From NCBI GenBank assembly GCA_036244855.1, contig BQKZ01005841.1:15546-29782 (forward strand): a DNA stretch of 14,237 nucleotides. Reading direction: 5' to 3'. A model generated the notes under the pieces. The model did not search any database and was not told the DNA's origin. It worked only from the letters and a program-made list of their open reading frames with translations. Source of the stretch: Temnopleurus reevesii. Lineage: Eukaryota; Echinodermata; Echinoidea; Temnopleuroida; Temnopleuridae. Position numbers and translations under genes: made by a program. Below are positions 1-7,500 of the stretch, one piece after another; the first letter of the stretch is position 1; every line of letters begins with the position of its first letter.

Positions 1-43
1 ACTTAAATTCTTAGTAAAGTCTTTCTTATCTTGGTGAACACCG
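1..43. repeat. Right half of a fold-back element (copy of 4154-4196)
   Basis: Ends '...cttatcttggtgaacaccg', the same as the right arm of the inverted-repeat element at 4035-4196. The left arm lies outside the window. Confidence 0.7.
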
Positions 44-76
44 CTCAGGGATATATTTTGTTTCATTTCTCCTCAG

Positions 77-144
77 TTTTAACTGATGTCGAGGCTGGTA
101 TGGTTTATGTCATAGGCGGACTAGTGGATGAATCAGTAATAACA
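77..144 (+). pseudogene. Duplicate of exon c (isolated upstream copy)
   Basis: Acceptor 'catttctcctcag' and donor 'gtaagt' are both intact and the 68-bp exon is open. It differs from 4230-4297 at one base (VIT instead of VLT at the end), and the catalytic-type GAT is at 127-129. It is followed by copies of intron c sequence and of the exon d head, but the exon d body is missing and exon a comes next. It therefore cannot contribute to the downstream transcript in order. It is either the tail of a truncated upstream gene copy or the product of a partial duplication. Confidence 0.8.
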
Positions 145-223
145 GTAAGTTCATTTGTGTTCCTGTCAAGTTGTAGTTTGTCCCCAAATAGCAATAACTA
201 TGCAATTTGTGATGAGACTTTAA

Positions 224-817
224 AGGGGAATCACACCCAGACAATAATGTACGGTCAGTAAATGAAGAAAAATCAGATGAACAAACTGTGAAAATTTGAG
301 CAAAATCGGATAGTCCGTTCAAAAGTTATGAATTTTCAAAGTTATCATATCCACCTGTGCTGGGCATCCGTGAATTGGCAACGTATAGCCAATTAGCATA
401 ATCTGTGATGTCATACATGGAGAACTCCTCATTCATTGTGTATATAAATTTATTGAAAAGGGATCAATATGATATTTCTTATGAGGAATCAACACCATTC
501 TTTCTGGAATGCTTGCAGAATTGATGTGGCTATGATATATATAAACAAAAAAAAAAACAAAATTTTGTCTACTTTTCTGGAAAAATAGGAAAATATGAAA
601 CTTTGTGTATAGAGTGAATAGAGAGTTCTCAATGTTGGCAGCCATTTTGTGCCTGTACGTTTGCCAATTTAAGGTGCCCATGAGGGGTGTAAATCAAAAC
701 TTTGAAAATTCATAACTTTTGAATGGATTATCCGATTCTGCTCAAATTTTCACAGTTTGTTCATCTTATTTTTCTGAATTTAATGATAGCAATTTAATGT
801 CTGAGTGTAGTTCCCCT
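224..817. mobile_element. MITE family 1, full element with TTAA target duplication
   Basis: A 594-bp element flanked by TTAA at 220-223 and 818-821. The ends are inverted repeats: AGGGGAATCACACCCAGACA against a right end reading TGTCTGAGTGTAGTTCCCCT. The complementarity continues for about 130 bp (for example 'aaatcagatgaacaaactgt' against 'acagtttgttcatc'). No coding capacity is seen. The paralogous site at 4398-4407 (actTCAAatgac) lacks the insertion, so the TTAA duplication can be read directly. TTAA targeting is typical of piggyBac-like transposases; the family name is an inference. Confidence 0.88.
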
Positions 818-935
818 TTAAATGACACGGTCTTCAAAGTGAATGTTTATGATTATGGAATCTATAACTCTAGCCTTGGCAGAAACGACACCAGGAAACA
901 TTAACAAGGAGAGATACACGCCCTCCTCTCGTGCA

Positions 936-1416
936 ATTCTGTCTGTGATATAGAAGACGACCTCTGACCTTGCAAAAGAAACGGACTCGAATGTAAATGA
1001 TATGAAATATGAAATTCTGTCTTTGATAAGTATAGAAGCCAATATATGACCTTGCAAAAGAGAAGGATTCAAACATAAATGATATGAAATATGAATTTCC
1101 GTCTGTTATATAGAAGACGACCTTTGACCTTGCAAAAGAGAAGGATATGAATATAAATGATATGAAATATGAATTTCTGTCTTTGATAAAGAAGGTGACA
1201 TTTGACCTTGCTAAAGAGAAGGATTTGAATATAAATGATATAAAAAAATAATTTCTGTCTTTGATATAGAAGCCGACCTTTGACCTTTCACCTTGCAAGA
1301 GAGGAGGATTTGAATATAAATGATATGAAATATGAATTTCTGTCTTTGATATAGAAGCCGACCTTTGACCTTTCACCTTGCAAAAGAGAAGGATATGAAT
1401 ATAACTGATATGAAAT
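936..1416 (+). repeat. 78-bp tandem array (copy A) derived from the exon d 3' splice site
   Basis: About six units of 'tttctgtctttgatatag-AAGACGACC...aatgatatgaaatat'. Each unit resembles the polypyrimidine tract, AG and first codons of exon d. TAG acceptor-like sites are at 951-953, 1033-1035, 1111-1113, 1267-1269 and 1352-1354; one unit has lost it ('gataaag' near 1187). Two units carry a short 'cctttca' duplication. The array stops at an N (1417) next to exon a and never reaches the exon d body. Confidence 0.85.
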
Positions 1417-1426
1417 NTTTGTCTAG

Positions 1427-1579
1427 GAAATAGGGAGTCTTGCATGCCAGATGAGACAGGTCTATGGAGCGAACCGACGGGCAGATAAACCAATGCAGCT
1501 CTGGTTGACCAGTCTGGACACAGAGGGCGCTACATATAAAACCTTTGTCAGAAAGAATGATGGATTTGCAGATTATGTG
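1427..1579 (+). CDS. TRMT10C: Exon a of the TRMT10C-like gene (first in-window exon)
   Basis: Encodes 51 residues from EIGSLACQMRQVYGANRR to NDGFADYV. It corresponds to the start of the TRM10 methyltransferase domain, where the family has a glutamine-rich helix followed by 'xNRR...P' and a hydrophobic strand. Donor is GTG|gtaggt at 1580, phase 0; the alternative donor four bases further on would create a stop in the next exon. The codon directly before 1427 is TAG (1424-1426), which doubles as the acceptor 'tttgtctag', so the exon cannot run further upstream. An N at 1417, right at the join with the repeat array, makes the acceptor less certain. This is an internal exon, not the gene start. 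Confidence 0.8.
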
Positions 1580-4500
1580 GTAGGTACATGATAGTTCATG
1601 ATAGGATGAACAAACTTTGAAAATGTTAGCAAAACCAAGAACCCGCTCAAACGTTATGCATTTCTAGAATCACAGATATACAACAATCTCTGCCACTGAT
1701 CGGGATCCGTGCGATTGGCAATATTGACAGAATACCAGTAGTTATTATTATTATAGTAATGATAATAATGATAATAATAACAATAATAAAAATAACGCAA
1801 AATGCCTTGAGCACTCTGCAGTAGAATGGATATGTGCGCTATTGCATGTATTGTTATTATTCAAATATGTGTTGTCATGTCAAACAACTCCTCATTCACT
1901 CTGTACACAAAATTTCACATTTTCTTCATTTTCCCGAAATGTTAACAAAATGTTTGTTTTCTGTTCGATTCTGCATGTCTATTGAGAAGAATCATGTTGA
2001 GCCAAAACTCTTTGAGTTTCACATTAATCCATTAAACAAATTCTATGTACAGGGTGAATGAGGAGTGAATGAGAACGTAACAGATTCCGCCATTGCTGCC
2101 GATTGCACAGATTACCATTTTAGCAGCACAAATCGTTATACAGTGTATATCTTTGAATTTGAAAATTAATAACTTTTGCTCGAATTTTCACAGTTTGTTC
2201 ATCTGATTTTTCTTTATTCAAGGAGAACATGAAAAATCCAGGAGTTTGTTCCTCTTTAATTCTTGTGTGGGTTCCTTGTTGAGTCTCTTTAACTCTTCCG
2301 GCGCATTTTTGCAATATTGGACCTGCGTGATACAGCTGGACTCAATTGAATTGGGATTATATTTTGGGGCCCGGGGAAATGGTGCTCTCTTATGCGTAAG
2401 TGTAGAATCAATACCATTTCTAATTGCAAGCAGTGTGGTGGAGCTGTTCTGACTATTGTCTTTCATCTAGAGTGTTGTGGTCCAAAAATGCACATGGTGC
2501 AACTGCAAATCTTTTTGAAAGGTGATAATACTTTATAAATTGTATTTGGTGCGTAAAGTCGATATTATTACTATCACTATTATTTTTTTTATTCATATTA
2601 TTTATCTTTACAGATGAACAGGTGTAGTCAACACTTCACTACGATATTTCCCCAGGACAAAGTGGTTTATCTCACACCGGATTCACCAAATGGTAAGTAC
2701 TAGACATTTATGCAGGAGGCCCATAATAAAGAGCCCCCCCCCCCAACAAAAAATGTTTGGATGCCCTAGAAAGCCTTGTTTGAAAAATTATCTCAGTTGG
2801 TTGTAAAATGTTTTATATTTCTATTTAAATTTTTGGAATATATTTCATTTAAAAAATAAGACTGACTCTTTTGGTTTTATTTTATTTACATTACTGAACA
2901 TAGCTTTTCAGGTTACATTTCTCATGATTTCCTATGACTTTATTATGATTTTTTTTCTAATTTGAGTGAAAAGTAAACTAGAAATCAGGTCGGGCCATCT
3001 TTAAAGGGTCGGTCACTAGGGCATCCAAACTATTTTTGGGGGGCGTGTGCCTAAGGATACCTTAATTGTAACCAAATAAAACCTGTTAAAGATTATAAAT
3101 TGATATATTCTGACAATACAGGGTCCTGTTGCATAAAGCTTGAAAAGACAACTTTTCCATTACTGCTGATAGGCTGTTGTGTACCATTGTCATGGTAGTT
3201 GTCATTAATGGCAATATTGTCATATAAGTGCCATGTGACAAGCCACATGCCTACCAAGCCTACCTAGATCATAATAATAATAATAAGCATACATTGTTAT
3301 ATAGCGCCTAACACTGACTTTATCAGTCGTGCCTAAGCACTCTACAATGTAGCATAATTACCCTAGCTTTAGCACTGCAGCTGTAGGTAGCACTCCGCAT
3401 TTCAAGGAAAAATTCCTGCCAGGTACCCATTCACCTCACCTGGGTCGAGTGCAGCACAATGTGGATGAATTTCTTGCTGAAGGAAATTAACGCCATAGGT
3501 GAGACTCAAGGATTTATTAAGGGGGAGCCACACCCTGGAATCATTATGTTCTCATTAAATGAAGAAAACTTAGATGGAAAAATGTGAAAGTTTGAGAAAA
3601 ATTGGACAATCCTTTCATAAGTTTTATTCATTCAATGAGTGCACAATAATTCAAGGGGTTGGTTCCCCTTTAAATAGATTTTTTTTAACTTGTTCCTATG
3701 ATTCCTATAATATTTATACTGTCTTCATAAAGCCAAACAAAATAATTTGGATGCCTGAAAAAAATATGTTTTTGAAAAATAGTATTGGTTTGTTGGAGAA
3801 GCCCTTTTCTTCATTATTATTTCATAATTGTTTAAGACAATTTTCACAATTTCCTGAAGAAAATAAGATCTGAAAAGCCAAAGATCATCTGAAAATGCCT
3901 TCTCAGGTTGTATTCCACATGCTGTTTTAATAATTTTGCTGTGATTTTTAAATTTGACTGAAAAGTAGAAAGATAAAAAACAAAGTTCATGGTTGGTTTG
4001 GGTACATCCAAACAATTTTTTTGCCTTATCTGGACGGTGTTTCACCAAGATTAGAAAGCCTTCACGCACGCTTAACAATCGACTGGTATCATTTTTTGTG
4101 CTGAATACGCGTAATGCTATTTGTCATTTGTCATTAGAACTGATACCAGTCGAACTTAAAGTCTTAGTAAAGTCTTTCTTATCTTGGTGAACACCGCTCA
4201 GGGATATATTTTGTTTCATTTCTCCTCAGTTTTAACTGATGTCGAGGCTGGTATGGTTTATGTCATAGGCGGACTAGTGGATGAATCAGTATTAACAGTA
4301 AGTTCATTTGTGTTCCTGTCAAGTTGTAATCTGTCCCCAAATAGCAATAACTATCCCTTAGAACATTGAAGAAATATATATGCCATTCGTGATGATACTT
4401 CAAATGACACGGTCTTCAAGGTGAATGTTTACGATTGGGGAATCTATAACATTAGCCTTGGCAGAAACGACACCAGGAAACATTAACAAGGAGAGATACA

Positions 4501-7500
4501 CGCCCTCCTCTCGTGCAATTCTGTCTGTGATATAGAAGATGACCTTTGAGGATTTGAATATAAGTGATATGAAATGTGAATTTCTGTCTTTGATATAAAA
4601 GACGAACTCTGACCTTCCAAAAGAAAAGGATTTGATTATAAATGATATGAAATATGAATTTCCGTCTGTTATATAGAAGACGACCTTTGACCTTGCAAAA
4701 GAGAAGGATATGAATATAAATGATATGAAATATGAATTTCTGTCTTTGATATAGAAGGTGACATTTGACCTTGCTAAAGAGAAGGATTTGAATATAAATG
4801 ATATGAAATATGAATTTCTGTCTTTGATATAGAAGACGACCTTTGACCTTGCAAAGGAGAAGGATTTGAAGACTGCCAAATTACCAATCACGAGATGCCT
4901 GGAGCGAGGGGAAAAAGGGACATTCAGCCCTATATTAACTGTTAATCAAGGTGAGATTAGATGTTAGGGAATAATTCTACTTTTTATTTTTGATGAACCA
5001 TTTTAAGCCCCGGTCACGTCGGGGCCCATAAGCAACACCATTCAACACGACTCTTTGTTCTCAGGCAGTTAACTGTGAATTAACAAAAAGCTGTGTTGAA
5101 TCATGTTGCTTCCGGGAACCCTATGTGACCAAGGCTTTGGACACGTTACTGGACAGTTCTATTTGAAAAAAAAATTGCTAACCAAAGCATCTTTTTCATA
5201 AAAATCATGCTAAAATGCACAGCAAATTGCGATGCGATAACAGGAAAATTATTAACTGGGAATAGAGAGGGAACAAAGAGAGAAGGATGATGGTATAGAT
5301 TGAAGGGAGGGGGTTATGAGATAAGGAAGGATAAGGAAGAGTGAAAGGGGAATACAGAAGAGAAAGCGAAGGGAGGGAACTAGGACGGGAGTTGAAGGGG
5401 AACAATGAGAGTGAGAGAGTTGTAGAACACGATACCCATAGTGAGATTCATGTAGGATGACAAGAAAAAGAGTTTAGAGGATTACATGAGGAAGAGGGAA
5501 GGACAATGAGAGAGATGGAAGGAAGGAGGGACAAATGGAGGAGGGGAAGGAAAGGCTAATTAATAGAGCAGGAGGGGAGGGCGAATGAGACTGGGATAGC
5601 GACGAAGAGAGGGAGATACACGAAGCATTACAAGAAAAGAGTTGAGAAGATTAGATGAGGAAGAGGGAAAGACAGTGAGAGAGACTGTAGGAAAGAGAGA
5701 CAGATGGAGGAGGGGAAGGAAAGGGTAGTTAATGGAGCAGGAGGGGAGGGCGAATGAGACTGGGATAGCGACGAAGAGAGGGAGATACACGAAGCATTAC
5801 AAGAAAAGAGTTGAGAAGATTAGATGAGAAAGAGGGAAAGACAGTGAGAGAGACGGTAGGAAAGAGAGACAGATGGAGAAGGGAAGGAAAGGCTAATTAA
5901 TAGAGCAGGAGGGGAGGGCGAATGAGACTTGGATAGCGAGGAAGAGAGGGAGATACACGAAGCATTACAAGAAAAGAGTTGAGAAGATTAGATGAGGAAG
6001 AGGGAAAGACAGTGAGAGAGACGGTAGGAAAGAGAGACAGATGAAGAAGGGAAGGAAAGGGTGATTAAAGAAGAAGAGGAGAGGGGAGGAGGGAGGGTGA
6101 ATGACAGTGGGGGAGTGAGGAAGAGAGGTAGGTAGTCCTGAGCCAACTACCCATATTGAGACCTATGAAGCTTGACAAGAAAAGGGAATAGATGATTAAT
6201 GACATTAGAAAGGGGGGGGGGGGAGATGGAAGGAAGGATGGATAGTGCAAGGAAAGGAAAGAGTGATTGAAGAAGAAGAGGAGAGGATGAGTGAGAGATG
6301 AAGAGTTTGGAAGGAAGGAAAGAATAGTTTACCAATATTGCAGTGCATGAAGCGTGACAAGAAAAGGGAATAGATGATTAATTGCATTAGAAAGGGGGGA
6401 GAGATGGAAGGAAGGATAGATAGTGCAAGGAAATGAAAGAGTGATTGAAGAAGAAGAGGAGAGGAGGAAGGATGAGTGAGAGATGAAGAGTTTGGAAGGA
6501 AGGAAAGAATAGTTTACCAATATTGCAGTGCATGAAGTGTGGCAAGAAAAGGGAATAGATGATTAATTGCATTAGAGAGAAGTGCAGTGGGTGAAATGGG
6601 AGGAAGGATGAATAGAGCAAGGGAAGGGAAGAGTGATTGAAGAAGAAGAGGAGAGGGGAGGAGGGAGGGTGAATGACAGTGGGGGAGTGAGGAAGACAGG
6701 TAGGTAGTCCTGAGCGAACTACCCATATTGAGACCTATGAAGCTTGACAAGAAAAGGGGATAGAGGATTAATGACATTAGAAAGGGGGGAGAGATGGAAG
6801 GAAGGATGGATAGTGCAAGGAAGGGAAGAGTGATTGAAGAAGAAGAGGATAGGAGGAGGGAAAGGGGTACGACGAGAGGGAGAGAGTTTGGAAGGAAGGA
6901 AAGAATAGTTTACCAATATTGCAGTGCATGAAGCGTGACAAGAAAAAGGAGTAGATGATTAATTGCATTAGAGAGAAGTACAGCGGGTGAGATGGGAGGA
7001 AGGATGAATAGAGCAAGGGAAGGGAAGAGTGATTGAAGAGGAGAGGAGGAAGGATGAGTGAGAGATGAAGAGGTTTGAAGGAAGGAAAGAATAGTTTACC
7101 AATATTGCAGTGCATGAAGTGTGGCAAGAAAAGGGAATAGATGATTAATTGCATTAGAGAGAAGTACAGCGGGTGAGATGGAAGGAAGGACGGATAGAGG
7201 AAGAAAGGGAAAGAGTGATTGAAGAAGATGAGGAGAGGAGGAGGGAAAGGGGTACGACGAGAGGGAGAGAGTTTGGAAGGAAGGAAGGAAAGAACAGTTT
7301 ACCCATATTGCTGTGCATGAAGCGTGGTAAGAAAAGGGAAGAGCAGATTAATTGAGCTAGAGACAATGACAGTAATAGACGGAGGGAGAAATGAATAGAG
7401 GAGGGTAAGGGGAGAGTGATTGAAGAAGATGGGAAGGAGAGAGGCCAAGATGGATGAAAAATTAAGTGGTAGAGATTGGAGGAGAGGAAGGTATGAATGA

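Larger units (their letters stand above)
1..935 (+). repeat. Partial duplication of 4153-4520 (exon c and intron c)
   Basis: Positions 1-219 match 4153-4400, and 822-935 match 4403-4520 (shared 'acacggtcttcaa' and 'cagaaacgacaccagg'). The match is broken by a 594-bp insertion and by small differences near 200. The window opens inside the duplicate, so its left border is unknown. Confidence 0.85.

Noticed and set aside
936..1416. CRISPR-like array
   Set aside because: Units are continuous 78-bp repeats without unique spacers, in an intron-containing animal gene.
870..1493. 207-residue open frame on the - strand with a 26-residue period
   Set aside because: It is the complement of the 78-bp array. 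The unit length is divisible by three, so any stop-free frame stays open throughout. It has no independent gene context.
2246..2452. 68-residue open frame on + in intron a
   Set aside because: No family resemblance, starts inside a MITE remnant, and has no splice sites that would join it to the gene in phase.
3270..3498. tRNA gene
   Set aside because: SINE-like body only; the tRNA-like head with A and B boxes is not present.
4400..4891. 163-residue open frame on the - strand across array B
   Set aside because: Same cause as the - strand frame over array A, and it overlaps the well-supported exon d on the other strand.
7173..7355. Arg/Glu/Lys-rich open frame on +
   Set aside because: Direct translation of GA-rich satellite; composition alone explains it.
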